From the NCBI GenBank assembly GCA_029582155.1, contig CM055894.1, positions 29,009,707 to 29,073,706 of the forward strand: a stretch of DNA of 64,000 nt, written 5' to 3'. Of this stretch, positions 1-11,315 are shown piece after piece. Numbering within the stretch: the first letter of the stretch is position 1; every line of letters begins with the position of its first letter. The translations under genes and the position numbers were made by a program. The notes under the pieces were generated by a model. The model was not told the DNA's origin. It saw only the letters and a list, made by a program, of their open reading frames with translations, and did no database searches. This DNA is from Panopea generosa. Lineage: Eukaryota; Mollusca; Bivalvia; Adapedonta; Hiatellidae.

Positions 1-241
1 TTCCAACATTTTGTGGCTGAAGATTTAGATGCTCTTTCATGACTGGTCAGAAACCATCTTTCTTAAGCTCCTGGTTGTTTGGATAGTTCAATGATTCTAA
101 CACTTTTCTTAGGATCTTGACTCACTGACTGTTCAAGAGCAATGTCTGTCGAAACTGGATTTAACGGGTGATTTAATCGACAGTGTGGTTTCTTTAGCAT
201 ATTCTTCAAGATCTATCTCATTCTACATCTACACCTTAAAG
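1..241. other. unassigned AT-rich sequence
   Basis: No coding potential, repeat structure or RNA signature can be seen here. It ends where the 165-bp tandem array begins. Confidence 0.5.
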
Positions 242-900
242 TGTCATACAGTGACAATGATTCGGTAGAAATTTACTAGAAGCGTATACATATATATATC
301 AACGTATGCCAGAGCTTCAATAAATCCAGCATACATACAAATATCTGATTTTTAATTATTCTAGAAAATGGCAATTTATTCCTATTTTTAACCAAAATGT
401 GTCACACAGTGGCAATAACTCGGTAGAAATTGACTTGTCAAGCATATATGTATTTATATCAATGTATTGCAGAGCTTCAATAAACCCAGCATACATAAAA
501 ATATCTCAATTTTTATTATTTCAAAAAATTGCGATTTTCCCCGATTTTCCCCATTTTTAACCCAAAAATGTCACACAGTGACAATGACTCAGTAGAAAAT
601 TACTTGTATAACATATATGTATATATATATCAATGTATTACAGAGCTTCAATAAACCCAGCATACATAAATATATCTCAATTTTAATTATTCCAGAAAAT
701 GGTGATTTTTTTCGAATTTTCCTATTTTTAACCAAAAAATCCCACACAGTGTCAGTGACTCAGTAGACATTGACTTGTATAGCATATATGTATATATATA
801 TCAATGTATTTATAAACCCAGTATACATAAAAATGTATTATTTTTAATTATTTCAGAAAATGGTGATTTTTTCTATTTTTTCATATTTTTAACCCAAAAT
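242..900. repeat. tandem repeat, about 165-bp unit, four copies
   Basis: Four diverged copies begin at about 242, 400, 569 and 739, each opening with a variant of TGTCACACAGTGACAATGA. Each then has a TATATATATCAATGTAT stretch, AGAGCTTCAATAAACCCAG, and ends in an A/T-rich stretch before CCTATTTTTAACC. The last copy lacks the AGAGCTTC segment. Spacing is 158-170 bp. No ORF is conserved between copies. This looks like a small minisatellite or the core-repeat remains of a mobile element; no terminal sequence is visible that would decide between them. Confidence 0.85.
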
Positions 901-1164
901 ATCTTGAAAGTGATACCACTATTCTTTAGTACTGAAGGTCAGATAATGAACTATATGTATCTACCAAACGTTTCCAAGTGACAGACCTTTTCTGTCCAAG
1001 GGGTGCTACGTGAGATTTTTTTATATAAGTTTGCTCTTGGACTGAAAGGACGGTTTGCTGATACCATATTTAGCTACATGTAGTTTCTTTCGTCGCAAGA
1101 AGTCTGCTTGAGATTTTCAGCGTCAAAGTGAACTTGAAACCTCGGAGGAGCTTAAATTGTGTTG

Positions 1165-1187
1165 TGGGGGGGGGGGGGGGGGGGGGA
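1165..1187. repeat. poly-G homopolymer tract
   Basis: An unbroken run of more than 20 G follows GTTGTG. The apparent Gly-rich and Pro-rich ORFs on the two strands here come from this run and are not genes. The exact length is probably unreliable in an assembly. Confidence 0.9.
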
Positions 1188-1323
1188 GGACATTGCGACA
1201 AATATTTTTTTCCAGCTATAGGCTTTAGGAAGGCTTGCTGTTTGCAACTCATAGGAATAGCTCTTGTGCTGGAACTGGGGATTCTTCCATTCGTAAAGGT
1301 GAAATCTCACTCTCGTGCGTGAT

Positions 1324-2520
1324 GAGATCTGCGCGTGACTTGAGCTCAGGGGAATCACGTCACAACATAACAAACCGCAGTGGTGTTTCTGACAGTAGTT
1401 GATTACAACAAAGTAATAAAACAGCCATGAAAAGAAAGAAAACAATACAAGATATGAATGAAAATTAAAAAATAAGTTTCTCTTTAAAAAAAAATTAATT
1501 TTTATCGTTTTGTGCGTGTATGTATACTTAAATTAATGCTTGATTTCTGGTGATGGGTGGAGTAATTTGTAAACTTGAGAAGTTAAGTATTAATTTTTTA
1601 TCAATATCCCTATATATATTCTTTTTTAAGACCTAAACATGAAAAACAAGCATATTCTGTTTGTTTGGAAATATGGAAGGTCGTACAAATTTCCATCCAG
1701 ACCGTCAACATCAGGGATGGAGGATAGTTGTCATTTCTTCATCAGTGAAGTGACAGTCACATAAACAGTGGTTGTCTGTGGGTATCCATGGCTTAAGTTT
1801 GACATTTTCATCCTTATAACTCCATTTGATCCTGGACTGCCACTGTTCATACAATATTTTGGGCTCTTTTGAAGTAGTGTAAAATGTAGAACATGGTGGA
1901 CCTTTATTTCTCTTGTGGTTTACACAAGGACACACAACAATAGTCATCTGACAGCATTTTAATGGAACTGAAATAAAATTCATATAACAATAAACTTAAG
2001 ACACTAATTAATAGTTGATGAGTAAAAAAATAAAATAAAAAAAATATATATATGAAACATTTACAGTATAATTACACGGGAATGTTCGTTGTGTGTTGAA
2101 ACCAGGCTACTACAACTGGTACAAAACAGTCTCAGAGACGGAGTTTTCAGCTTCTATTTCATCTTTATATATCTATAATAAATTACGTTCTTCAAAACAA
2201 ATTAATTAATTTCTTCTGCAAGAATAACTTTTCTTAATAATTTACACTTATATACCAGACAAACACACCATTTTATATTATGCAAACACCACCCACTTAC
2301 AACAGTAATAAGTCACAATAAAAAGTTAAACATGGTCAAGAACCGCATCATTTCTAAAGTTCATCATTGATACTAGCATATACTCGATATTAAACTGCTT
2401 AAATAAATATTTGTGTTGTTAATGTATGAACATTCAATTTACTTATGTGAAATCTACATTGTTTTAGCAGCGACCGCGGCGAAACAAATTCCCCTGAGCT
2501 CATAGTCTCGCGCGAAATCT
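1324..2520. mobile_element. possible TIR element enclosing the THAP-like exon
   Basis: An imperfect inverted repeat of about 33 bp lies at 1324-1355 and 2488-2520. Its core TGAGCTCAGGGGAAT (1340-1355) is matched on the opposite strand at 2488-2502. Next to both arms is a partly palindromic CTCTCG...GATGAGA block that also reads as a direct repeat. The 1.2 kb enclosed contains the THAP-like exon on the minus strand. THAP domains are the DNA-binding module of P-element-type transposases as well as of host regulators, so a decayed P-like element is possible. No target-site duplication could be defined. Confidence 0.3.
1711..1968 (-). CDS. THAP-like zinc-finger exon (partial)
   Basis: On the minus strand a good splice acceptor (TTTTATTTCAG) ends near 1969. 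It is followed by an open frame of about 85 codons that closes with TGA at 1711. The peptide carries THAP-domain features in order: a Cys pair (VVCPCVN), an aromatic before the central region (STFYTTSKEP), a conserved-type Trp (EQWQSRI), a KPWIP segment, and a CxxH pair followed by Phe (CDCHFTDEE). THAP domains are C2CH zinc-binding DNA-binding modules. The first Cys spacing (CxC) is tighter than the usual CxxxxC, so either zinc binding is damaged or part of the motif lies in the preceding exon. No partner exons were identified. It could be a host THAP gene fragment or part of a P-like transposase. Confidence 0.45.
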   Translation of the reverse strand, partial: VPLKCCQMTIVVCPCVNHKRNKGPPCSTFYTTSKEPKILYEQWQSRIKWSYKDENVKLKPWIPTDNHCLCDCHFTDEEMTTILHP

Positions 2521-3049
2521 CGCTCTCGCACACGATGAGAATTCAGGATTTTGATTGTTTCATGCACATTAGTTTAGTCTGATGCTTTTAGTTTGAAACT
2601 GTTCTCAAACATATAAGGTCAGTTTCGTGCTGAAACTTGGCTTTATTTCATGTGCTTTAGGTTAGTTTGAAGACTTAGGTTTGAAAGTCTTCAAGCATAT
2701 AGTTTATGCTGGAACTGAGCAGTGTTCCAAGCATACAGTTTTGGTTTGAGTTTGAAATAAGTTTCAAACATAATTATGCTGTTCAGACAGGTTGTCTGAA
2801 CAGCTGGTCTCATCATTTAAAATAGTGTTGAGCAACAGTAAGTCCAACACTACAGGGTTTGAAACATTATACGGCATATAGTTGATTGGTATGATCATTT
2901 GTCTGTATGATTTCTAAATATTAGAATCATTTTTTGTTTGTTTGTTTGAAGTTTACTAATCATGAGGCAAGAAGCCTGAGGAAAATTTATATATAATATA
3001 GTTCGAACAAAATTGCATTGTTTCAAGCTAGGCTGTTTCACAGCTTTAT
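2521..3049. other. unassigned spacer and 3' flank of a LINE fragment
   Basis: No gene is visible. It contains loosely repeated GTTTGAAA/TTCAAACAT words at 2590-2780 (TTTGAAACTGTTCTCAAACAT and variants). The stretch 2930-3049 probably includes the 3' untranslated part of the minus-strand LINE fragment that follows. Confidence 0.4.
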
Positions 3050-3760
3050 CCAGTCGCCTTACAGAAGATCCCGTTTTAAGTTCAAGATACTTACACTAAC
3101 ATCTTGACAGTATGGGGTAATTGATTCCAATCCAGAATGCCCTTATAAAAAAAAGTTGATGTTGTAAAACTGTTAACACATGACACAATAAAATTAAATG
3201 TACTTCCTCTAGTTGCATGATGATGCGAATTAGACAGTTTTGTAAAATTTTCTTGAAGATAAGATGCACATGAATTGTTAAGTTTTCCAAGATCTTTAAA
3301 ATCCGACATGGACAAAGAAGCTCTACTATCATAGCCAGGTATAAATCTAATCATTTTATTTTGAGCAACTTGCAACTTTTTCTTAAATGTTTTTGTTAGA
3401 CCACTATACCATGAAGACCATGCATAATCAAACTGACACTATATTAAAGAATTACAAAGAGTCTTCCAAAGTGATAAATCTAAGTAGTGTTTATTTATGT
3501 CTATACAAAATTTTTATTCTAGAATAAACTTTTTGAACAATATTGTTCACAATGGATGTAGTAGACAAATCATTATCTAACATTGCACCAAGATATTTGA
3601 CAGATGTTTGTGCTAGTATGGTGTGACCATTACAAAGCACTGAAAATTGTTTCACTTTAGTAATCCTACGTTTTGACCCAAATAATATACATTCTGTCTT
3701 GCCAAGATGTAATGACAGTTTGTTGTTTATTGACCACTTATTCATTGTCTAAAACTTAAC
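3050..3760 (-). pseudogene. CR1/L2-like LINE reverse transcriptase, 3' fragment
   Basis: Read on the minus strand from 3745, the frames give the C-terminal third of a non-LTR reverse transcriptase: an NKLSLHLGKTECILFG block, then SVKYLGAMLDNDL. After a frameshift comes an AQNKMIRFIPGYDSR block, a TRGST segment and the terminal LDWNQLPHTVKMLV typical of CR1/L2/jockey-like ORF2 ends. The catalytic palm motifs (YADD region) and the endonuclease are absent, so this is a 5'-truncated copy. There are several stops and at least one frameshift. It lies immediately upstream of, and opposite to, the Gypsy remnant. Confidence 0.85.
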
Positions 3761-3904
3761 AAGCTGTTGTGGATAGTAAACCAATTTATTCCAGACAAGT
3801 TAAAATGGAATAGGTGTCATAGTGAAATCAAAAGAACACCAAACAACTGATTAAATAAAACTATTTAATTCTTCAAATAATCATATTGTTAATTGGCAGC
3901 TGAA

Positions 3905-4732
3905 ATGGACATTTCGAGTCCATGACGTTTTAAAGTGTTGGAGAGCAAACAGATCTGTCCAAGTCATGGGATCAGTATTTGAAAAATTCAATTACTATAT
4001 TACAGCTGTAGGAATAACAAAGGACGAGTAGAAACGAGCATTATTATTACGTGTCGCTGGATCAGAAGTTCAGTAACTTTTCGAAACATTTGCTGACCAA
4101 GGTACATCATACCAACAGGCGGTGACAAAACTTTCTTCATATTTTGAACCAACAAAGAACATTGCATATGAACGACATGTGTTTCACCAAACAAAACAGC
4201 AATCAGAAAAAACTATAGACAACTACATAGTTCATTTGTCAAAACTGGCAGTCTCCTGTGAATTTAACAACACTAATGACATGGTTCATGACCATGTCGT
4301 AAACATGCCTGTCAATAAATTTGCAGAATGAAATGCTTTCGGAACTAGCATTAACATTAGATAAAGTGCAGTCAGTAACTCATATGGACTGGCTTAAACA
4401 CATGCAAGATGCCTACATACCTGAACAAAATGGGGAGCATGAAGTTAACAAATTGAGGTTCCAAAGGCAGTCTGAGTCTTGAAGAAGCAAGTGCTGTCAA
4501 CAAACAAACAACAGAAACAACCAGGAATACGTTACGACGAAAGAAATCAATAAAAACAACCAGGGAAACGTAATGACGAAAAAAATGCAATATGTTACAA
4601 GTGTGGGGACACTGGGCAGTATGGAAAATGTGTGAAAACAAAAGGAATGACATTTTACTCTTGTGGTGGTAAATCGCACATGGCAAATGATTGTGTACTG
4701 CATAAAACAAAAATGTGATAGCTTTTGGTTTT
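3905..4732 (+). pseudogene. Ty3/Gypsy retrotransposon gag remnant with zinc knuckles
   Basis: This is the gag region of a Ty3/Gypsy-type LTR retrotransposon, broken by many stops and frameshifts. It opens with MDISSP, a common Gypsy gag start. The capsid-like block NIAYERHVFHQTKQQSEKTI (around 4150-4210) and LAVSCEFNN follow. Two retroviral-type zinc knuckles lie at about 4588-4710: CYKCGDTGQYGKC, in which the zinc-binding His is replaced by Tyr, and FYSCGGKSHMANDC, in which the first Cys is lost. Gag packages element RNA in the cytoplasm; both knuckles here have lost a ligand. No LTR was found on the left. Confidence 0.8.
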
Positions 4733-4779
4733 GATTATAGTGTTAAAGGTCGGAAATATTTACGAGAAACGGTAAGAAT

Positions 4780-5110
4780 GATGCTACTATCAGTCTTTGT
4801 ATTCAGGGAAACATAATGATTATTTTGGTATTTCTGGGGCTTCAGTAAAATTAATGCTATTGATACATGTTACAAATCGAAAACACAGAAACACATTTAC
4901 AGAAATCTAATGCAAAAATATATCCTTATGGAAGCAATACTCCAATTACTTGGGAAAACCAAACTTGGAGTCACAGTAAACAATAATTACATATAGAATT
5001 CCATGTTATCAATGATAAAGGCAGAGCGCTAATTGGCCATAAACAGCATGCAACAACGGCCTAATACACATTTGGAATGAAAAACTATCGGGTCGGTACA
5101 CACCGATAAC
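4780..5110 (+). pseudogene. Gypsy aspartic protease region remnant
   Basis: Between gag and reverse transcriptase, a GISGASVKL segment near 4825-4855 resembles the DSGAS active-site signature of retroviral-type aspartic proteases, with the catalytic Asp replaced. The rest is too frameshifted to recognise. The identification rests mainly on position in the gag-pro-pol order. Confidence 0.45.
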
Positions 5111-6400
5111 GTTCCATTCAAAGACGATACTGATAGTATCATTAGGTCATTTCAGGACAGATTTCAGGGGATAAGAAGGTTGAAAGATTTTCAACTTCAA
5201 TTATTGTTCAATGACAAATCAGTTTCTCCTGTAGTTCAATCCATTAGGAAAATACCATTTAAAATAAGACAACAAAGAAGACGACAAAATAGACGAACTG
5301 GAAAAACTAGACTTCATTGAGAAGGTAGAAGGTCCTACACCTTAGGTTTCAAACTTGGTACCGAAACCAAGAAACACAATAATGTTAGACTGTGTGTTGA
5401 CATGAGACGGGCAAACAAGGCAGTGCAGTGGGAGTGTTTTCCCATGCCAGACATGGAGGATACATTAGAACAAATGAATGGGTCATGTTTCTTTTCTAAA
5501 CTCAACTTGAGAGATTCGCTTCATCAAATTAAACTAGATGAGAGTTCACGCTACATAATGACTTTTGTTTGTCACAAAGGCCTCTATAGGTACAAATTCT
5601 TAAGAATATTCTTAGACTTGAACTCAAGAATGAATTTTGAAAAAGACACTTAGAACACATTTTTTGAGACCAAAATTTGTAAGCATGTAGGGCACCCACT
5701 ATATAGTCAAATAAACTCACACAACTATTCTATCTGTCATGGTAAACTTTATATCTAAGGTTGAAATTTTGATTATCAAGCTTACGTCTAAGAATATTCT
5801 CAAGAATGGTTGGTGAATATGACCCCAGGCTGCAAGGATATTGTAGAGGACATAATTATATATTCGGACACTCTGGAAAGACACAATATGACGTTGAAAC
5901 AAGTGTTAACCAGGGACAAATGTGAGTTCAATAAATCAGAACTCAATTTCATGGGTCACGTTGTCTAAACAAGGTATAAAAATTGACAACAACAAAGTCG
6001 AAGCTGTCAGGGATGGTGAACAACCTAAGAATGCATCAGGTGTTAAATCATTTCTGCGATTGGTAACTTTTTGCGCAATTGTAGGGCCGTTGCGAATGCC
6101 AACTAGAAACAGCTTTCAGTGGCATTGGTCTCAGGAGCAACAGACTGCATTTGACAAATTCACCAATGTCTGGTAAGTGCAGATGTGATGGTATATTATA
6201 ACTAAGATGCCAAGAACTATTTTGAATAAAAAACAAGTCAATGGCGGTTTTTGGCCAGTTGCTTACACAAGTAGAACTTTGACAGATACCGAATAAAGGT
6301 ACTGTCGGACAGAAAGGGATGCCCTCTCTGTCCTATATGGATAAAAAAGGAGACATTATTTTATGTACATACTAGTTGCTTCTACGTTTAAGCAGAAACA
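5110..6400 (+). pseudogene. Gypsy reverse transcriptase / RNase H remnant
   Basis: The best-preserved frame (5402-5653) reads MRRANKAVQ, then PMPDMEDTLEQMNG, FFSKLNLRDSLHQIKL and TFVCHKGLYRYKFL. This is the fingers/palm block of Ty3/Gypsy reverse transcriptase; the first catalytic Asp (normally in SKLDL) is replaced by Asn (SKLNL). A second block (5922-6176) is the thumb/connection, with KVEAVRDGEQPKNASGVKSF and WHWSQEQQTAFDKF leading into RNase H. The YxDD motif region falls in broken sequence. Stops and frameshifts make it inactive. Confidence 0.85.
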
Positions 6401-6589
6401 AATGACTGAAACAGCGGGATTGTACACAAAGAAAATGTGGACAGCCGACATTTAGATTTATGTGAAAATACTGAACACATACCGTAAAATTACTCAAATC
6501 GTTCTCCCCCTGCCTATGGACCCGGATATCCCCCACCTTAAAACTTCGATGTTGTATTACAGCGCGGGCTGTGCGATTTGTAGGAATGA

Positions 6590-6745
6590 ATCTTGATAAA
6601 TGTGTTGAAGAATGATCAAATCTTGTCATGCATGTCAGATGGCCACTTCACCATTTCAAGAGCCTCCTGTGGTTATGACAGACATACCGATAGGACCGTG
6701 GCAAGCCTTAGCAATTGACATTACGGGTCCATTTGGAAACAGAAT
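6590..6745 (+). pseudogene. Gypsy integrase fragment, truncated
   Basis: The frame beginning at 6612 gives SCHACQMATSPFQ, the second CxxC half of the HHCC zinc finger of retroviral-type integrases. It continues to GPWQALAIDITGPFGN, containing the first catalytic Asp of the DDE core (D in AIDITGPF). After about 6745 the homology stops abruptly and an unrelated tandem repeat begins, so the core's second Asp, Glu and C-terminal domain are missing. The 3' LTR is also missing. Confidence 0.8.
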
Positions 6746-6747
6746 TT

Positions 6748-7130
6748 GTTTGATATTTTGTATCTGGTCTGTAACTTTGTCTTTTATGGAGGGATTTAAC
6801 CTGGCTCGATTGATCAAGATGACATGACGATGTGTTGTACATAAGACCCAGACCAATTAAGGTCAAGGTCACACTTTGAGTTTGTTTGACAATGCTTTGA
6901 AATTGTTTGAGATTTCAAGTCTGTATATAGTGTCATACATGGAGGGATTTCAAAAACACTTGGCTCAATTGATTAATTGACCAACATGACATGACAACAT
7001 GTTGTGTGTAAGACCCAGAACCTTAACTCAGAGGTCAGGGTCACACTTTCAGTTTGTTTGATATTTCATATCTGGTCTGTAGCTTTGTCTTACATGGAGG
7101 AATATTAAAATATATCTTGACAAAAGTGAT
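6748..7130. repeat. about 150-bp tandem repeat, three copies
   Basis: Copies start near 6748, 6898 and 7053. They share TTTGATATTTCATATCTGG, ATGGAGGGATTT, CAACATGACATGACAA and GGTCAAGGTCACACTTT. Similar GGTCAAGGTCACA words recur at 7470-7515. The array abuts the truncated integrase. Such blocks are typical core repeats of molluscan Helentron-like elements; the nearest matching 3' terminus is at about 8172. Confidence 0.7.
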
Positions 7131-7599
7131 GAACATGCAGAACATGCACTGCTTTTTTACCCAAAAATTCGGCCACATTCCCCTCTCAAAATAATATGTT
7201 TTTTCCCCCTTATGTCAGAAAAATTCCCCTAAAATTTTTAAAACATTGAAGAACAGGGATTTTGACCTGTTAACTTTTAAACATACATGTACTTAATATG
7301 ATTTCTTGTTTTTTTATTTTATTTTACAACCTATTAAAATTCTTCCAAATGCTCATTTTTCCCCCTTCAAAAGGCGCTGACCCCCTTCCCTAAAAAGGAA
7401 AAAAAAAACACTGACATGTCGTGATGATGTATCACCTGCATTTACCTGTAGAAATACCCAGACCTTTACATCAGATGTCAAGGTCAAGGTTACACAAAAG
7501 TCAAGGTCACACTTTAATGTAAAAGAATGAAATTGCATAACTATTCTGAAACGTCAGTCCGTTACTTTTGATATTCATTGATATATTTAAATCCCTACC

Positions 7600-7652
7600 T
7601 ATTATTAAATATATATATATATATTTTTTGGGGGGGGGGGGGGGGGGGGGGA
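7600..7652. repeat. (AT)n plus poly-G tract
   Basis: A (TA)n stretch at 7606-7625 is followed by TTTTTTGG and an uninterrupted run of over 20 G to about 7651. It is a low-complexity tract of uncertain exact length. Confidence 0.9.
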
Positions 7653-7699
7653 AGGAGCGGGGTGGCATTTGACACTTACTAGTGACATTTCTTGTAATG

Positions 7700-7965
7700 C
7701 ATATTCAATTCAACTTGGAGATTGAACTTTATTTGAAATACATAATATAATTTGGAGATGGACCTTTTTAAATTAATAATTACCTTTTTCAAAAATATGT
7801 AATTCAATTTAAAGACTGACCTTTTTCTCATTTAAATATACTCATTTAGATAATCTTGGGAAATTGCATACACAGTTATATATTATTAGAAATCATCATC
7901 TTGGAGATTGAACATTCTTTGAAATATCTACAATTATTTATCATCTTGGAGACTGAACTATGAAA
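7700..7965. repeat. degenerate repeats of a CTTGGAGATTGAAC word
   Basis: The word CTTGGAGATTGAAC and variants occur at about 7712, 7752, 7812, 7902 and 7948, spaced irregularly (45-90 bp) and each followed by a TTTGAAATA-type stretch. The array is degenerate with no coding content. It sits inside the repeat block that ends at 8172. Confidence 0.55.
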
Positions 7966-8039
7966 TATTATTACTGTGAAATATTTTTATGGTTAGTCGT
8001 GAAAGAAAATTGAAAGAATTTAATTCAGCTTCAGATGAA

Positions 8040-8172
8040 AAACATTTCTTGTTCATAGGAAACAACTTTTTCGCCCTGAAAGGGAGGGGGTAATTTCCAT
8101 AAGGGGTTATACTATTTCAGAGAATACTATGGCCATTATAAGCCAGTATGTCTTGAAGAGGGCCTCTTGTTT
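8040..8172. mobile_element. 3' end of a Helentron-like element
   Basis: It ends with a TGGCCATTATAAGCCAGTAT segment and GAGGGCCTCTTGTTT. This is the same terminal signature as the complete copies at 9371-11312 and 20475-21695. The 5' end of this copy is not recognisable; it may include the repeats from 6748 on. Confidence 0.55.
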
Positions 8173-8372
8173 GAAAAATACATTTATATTATGGATATGA
8201 TATTCAAAGTAAACATCTAAAATGATTTTAAAGGCAAGATAGAATACCTTAAAATGATTTCCAATTTTAAAATTAAGATTGTTAAATTGTCATGATTTTG
8301 TTAAATTGTCATGATTTTGTGTGTCTTTGTGCCATATAAGAAAATTATTGCTGTTTAAAAAAGAAAAAAGAA

Positions 8373-9362
8373 AAATGAGATGAAACTAAAATTATCAGAG
8401 AAATAGACGGATTAGAAATAAAACTAGTAAATGAGCCACTAAATGAAGATATTGTAAAGCAAATAAAATAGAAAAAAGAAGAGCTTGAAGACATCACCCT
8501 TAAACGCGCTCAAGGATATTATATATGATCAAAAGCTTAATACATTGATGGAATAGATAAAAATACTAAATACTTCTCAAATCTAGAAAAGAAAAATAGT
8601 GAAAAAAACCCAACTTACATCTAGGTTATTAATCAATGATCGTGAAATTACCAAATCAGATGAAACAATTTAATAAAAATTTATACACTATATATAAATT
8701 TTAAGCAAACTTTAGAGGAATCAACCTTTAACTTTTTTCCTGGAAATAATATTGTTTTAAATGATATTCAAAAGCTATCATGCGAAGGTATTTTAACTGA
8801 AACAGAATGTGTAAACGCCTTATTTAGAATGCAAAATAATAAAAGTCCTTGGTCAGATGGCTTAACAACAGATTTTTACAAGATATTTTGGTCAGACATA
8901 AAAAATTTTTATGCAAAATCTATCAACTATACTTATGAAAAAGGTAACCTTTCTCAAATGCAAAAGTTAGGCGTTATAAATTTAATTCCAAAAAATGATA
9001 AAGATTTAACATCATTAAACAACTGGAGGCCTATCTCACTTTTGAATACAGATTATAAAATAGCTACAAAAGTAATTGCGAATAGAATAAAAAAGGTACT
9101 ACCAACATTAATTGATAACGCACAAACTGATTTGTAAGAAACCGTTACATCGGTGAAACTATAAGGCTTATATTATGATGTACTGAAAACATCAACCCTA
9201 GTCTATTATTCTTTGCAGACTTTGAAAAAGCATTTGACAGTGTAGATCACAATTTCATTTATAAAACCCTTGATTATTTTAACTTTGGAGAATCGATTAA
9301 AAAATGGATTAATGTTTTTTACAACGAGTGCAAGGCTGTGTTTTTAATAATGGTTACATGTC
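8373..9362 (+). pseudogene. LINE-A (Tx1/L1-like) ORF2, first part
   Basis: Plus-strand frames give a non-LTR ORF2 from the region just upstream of the reverse transcriptase: ELEDITLKRAQGYY, then NTKYFSNLEKKN. The fingers block follows at 8829-9137 (NKSPWSDGLTTDFYKIFW, GVINLIPKNDKDL, NNWRPISLLNTDYKIATKVI). Motif A follows with its catalytic Asp (FFADFEKAFDSVDHNF, about 9210-9260). There are several stops and frameshifts, and the endonuclease domain is missing. The sequence runs into NNGYMSEF and is then interrupted by a Helentron-like element at 9371. The same ORF resumes at 11316. Confidence 0.9.
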
Positions 9363-9370
9363 TGAATTTT

Positions 9371-11312
9371 AGCTCTATTGGCCAAAGGCCAGAAGTGCTT
9401 ATGCGATGGTGCGTTGTCAGTCGTCTGTCGTCTGTTAGCAGCACTTTCTCTGGAACCACTAAGCCAATTAAACTGAAACTTCACATGGATGTTTCTACTG
9501 CATAGGAGACTACACAGAAGATTTTTTTTTCAATCTGAAATTCAAGAAGGCTGCCATTACTAAAAATAGTCCAAAACTTAAGAAATCTTCTTCTCATGAA
9601 CAGCCCACATTTCAAAATGTTTATGTAGTAATGATAACCAACTATAGTTTTGTTAGAATTGTTCAAATGGTGTCCCTAGGGTTAAAAATGACCCTGCTCG
9701 AGGGTTCAATTAGGGGACACAATCATGTCATTAAAATATATATTTTTTTTTAAAATGGAAATGATTTTGCCTATATCTTCACAGAAGCATTATTTGGTGA
9801 AGGAGGTTCAGATTTGTAAAAATTACTAGTTCCACTGTCTTAAGGGGTCAGGAGGGGCCCCAAAAGGGTAAAAATTGGGAATTACAAAAACTGTTTTCTT
9901 AAGAACCGGTATGTTAGATTTATTCATATTTGGCATAAATTATCCCTATGTATAGGGGTTTGATTGTAGATAAGAATTTAGGGGCTAAAATTTATAGCGG
10001 CCCTGTAAGGGGACTTGGGCCCTTTTACATAGGAATACTATGGGAAAACAGAAAATTCTCTTTTTTTCCCGTCTATTTAGATTCAATTTGAGTTCTAAAG
10101 TATCATCTAGTCATAGGAAATAAAATTTGGCTCATTAATGAGAATTGGCTTTCCATAAGGGGCCAGGGTGGGTAAAAAAAGGGTTAAAATAGAAAATTTT
10201 CAAAAACTTCTTCTCAACAACCGGTCAGTCAAATTTGTTCATATTTGGTATGGATTATCCCAATGAGTATGGGTTTAAAGTTTGTACAAATCAAGGGTCT
10301 TGTATTTATAGGGCCCTGTAAGGGGATTTTGAGTTTTATATAGGAATACTATTAGAAAATGGAAAATTCTCTTTTTTATCATTCATTTATGACTTTTTTA
10401 TTCAGTTTAAGTTTTGATGCAACTTCTAGTCATAACAAATATGATTTTGTTTGATATGAAGGCTTGACTTTCTAAAAGGGGCCAGGTTGGGTCACAAAAT
10501 GATTAAAATTGAACATTGTCATAAATCTTATTTTCAACAACCGGTTAGTCAAATTTGTCCATATTTGATATAAATTATCCCTATGATTGAGAAATCTAAG
10601 TTTGTACAAATCAAGGGACACTGGGATGTATAGAGGCCATGTAAGGGGTCTTTTGAGTTTTACATAGGAATACTATGGGAAAATGGAAAATTCTAATTTT
10701 GTTGTCCATTTGGGTAAATATGTTGTTCAATTTGAGATCTAAAGCATTGTCTAGTAACAATAAATTCGATTTTGTTCAATAAAGAGGATTGAATTTCCAT
10801 AAGAGGCCAAGGGGTGGATGGGGCAATAAGGTTAAAATTGGGAATTGTCACAAAGCTTCCTCTCAATAACCTTTCAGTCAAACTAGTTCATATTTTATAT
10901 AAATTATCCTTACATCAGCAAGGATTGAAGATTCTGCATATCAAGGGCCTGGGATATATTGGGATCCTGTTATGCGACTTTTACAATGGAATATTATAGG
11001 GAAAACTGATTTTTTTCATTTTGCATCCATGTGTACAAAAAAACTTCTTTTTAAGATTTGAATCATTTCTGCTCATAACAAATCACTAAGAGTGGTTGAT
11101 TGAAGTTTTTTTTACATATGAATGGTATGGGAATTTAAAGTATTTCATTTTTAAAGCAATTAAATTTTTGTTCAGTGTGGGTGTTGTGGGAGTATTTATC
11201 CATAAGTTGTTAAGACGACCCCCCTAAAGAGGGTAAATATTGTGGAATTTCAAAAAGTGCTACGGCCGCTATGAGTCAGTAGAGTGTCCTCCGGCCCTCT
11301 TGGGCCTCTTGT
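9371..11312 (+). mobile_element. Helentron-like non-autonomous element in LINE-A
   Basis: This 1.94-kb non-coding insertion splits LINE-A exactly between two reverse-transcriptase blocks. It starts AGCTCTATTGGCCAAAGGCC with a TTGGCCAAAGGCCAG stem-loop and ends CCCTCTTGGGCCTCTTG inside a TTTT target. Near its 3' end, CAGTAGAGTG is a short inverted echo of the 5' terminus (asymmetric, subterminal). The interior holds four about 320-bp tandem repeats. These are features of Helentron-associated elements (T-rich target, 5' stem-loop, asymmetric inverted repeat, tandem core). Assignment to that class is inference; no Rep/helicase is present. Confidence 0.65.
9838..11110. repeat. about 320-bp core tandem repeat, four copies
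   Basis: Copies begin at about 9838, 10151, 10475 and 10798 (spacing 313, 324 and 323). Each contains an AAGGGGCCAGG-type start, a TTCTCAACAACCGGT-type word, TCATATTTGGTATAAATTAT, GGGGCCCTGTAAGGGG, and ends at an ACATAGGAATACTATGGG block. Related single copies recur at 17966-18140, 20490-20710, 21110-21320, 38820-39960 and 58335-58430. Confidence 0.85.
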
Positions 11313-11315
11313 TTT

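Noticed and set aside
1070-1445. Gly-rich and Pro-rich ORFs on both strands
   Set aside because: They are produced by the poly-G tract and have no other coding features.
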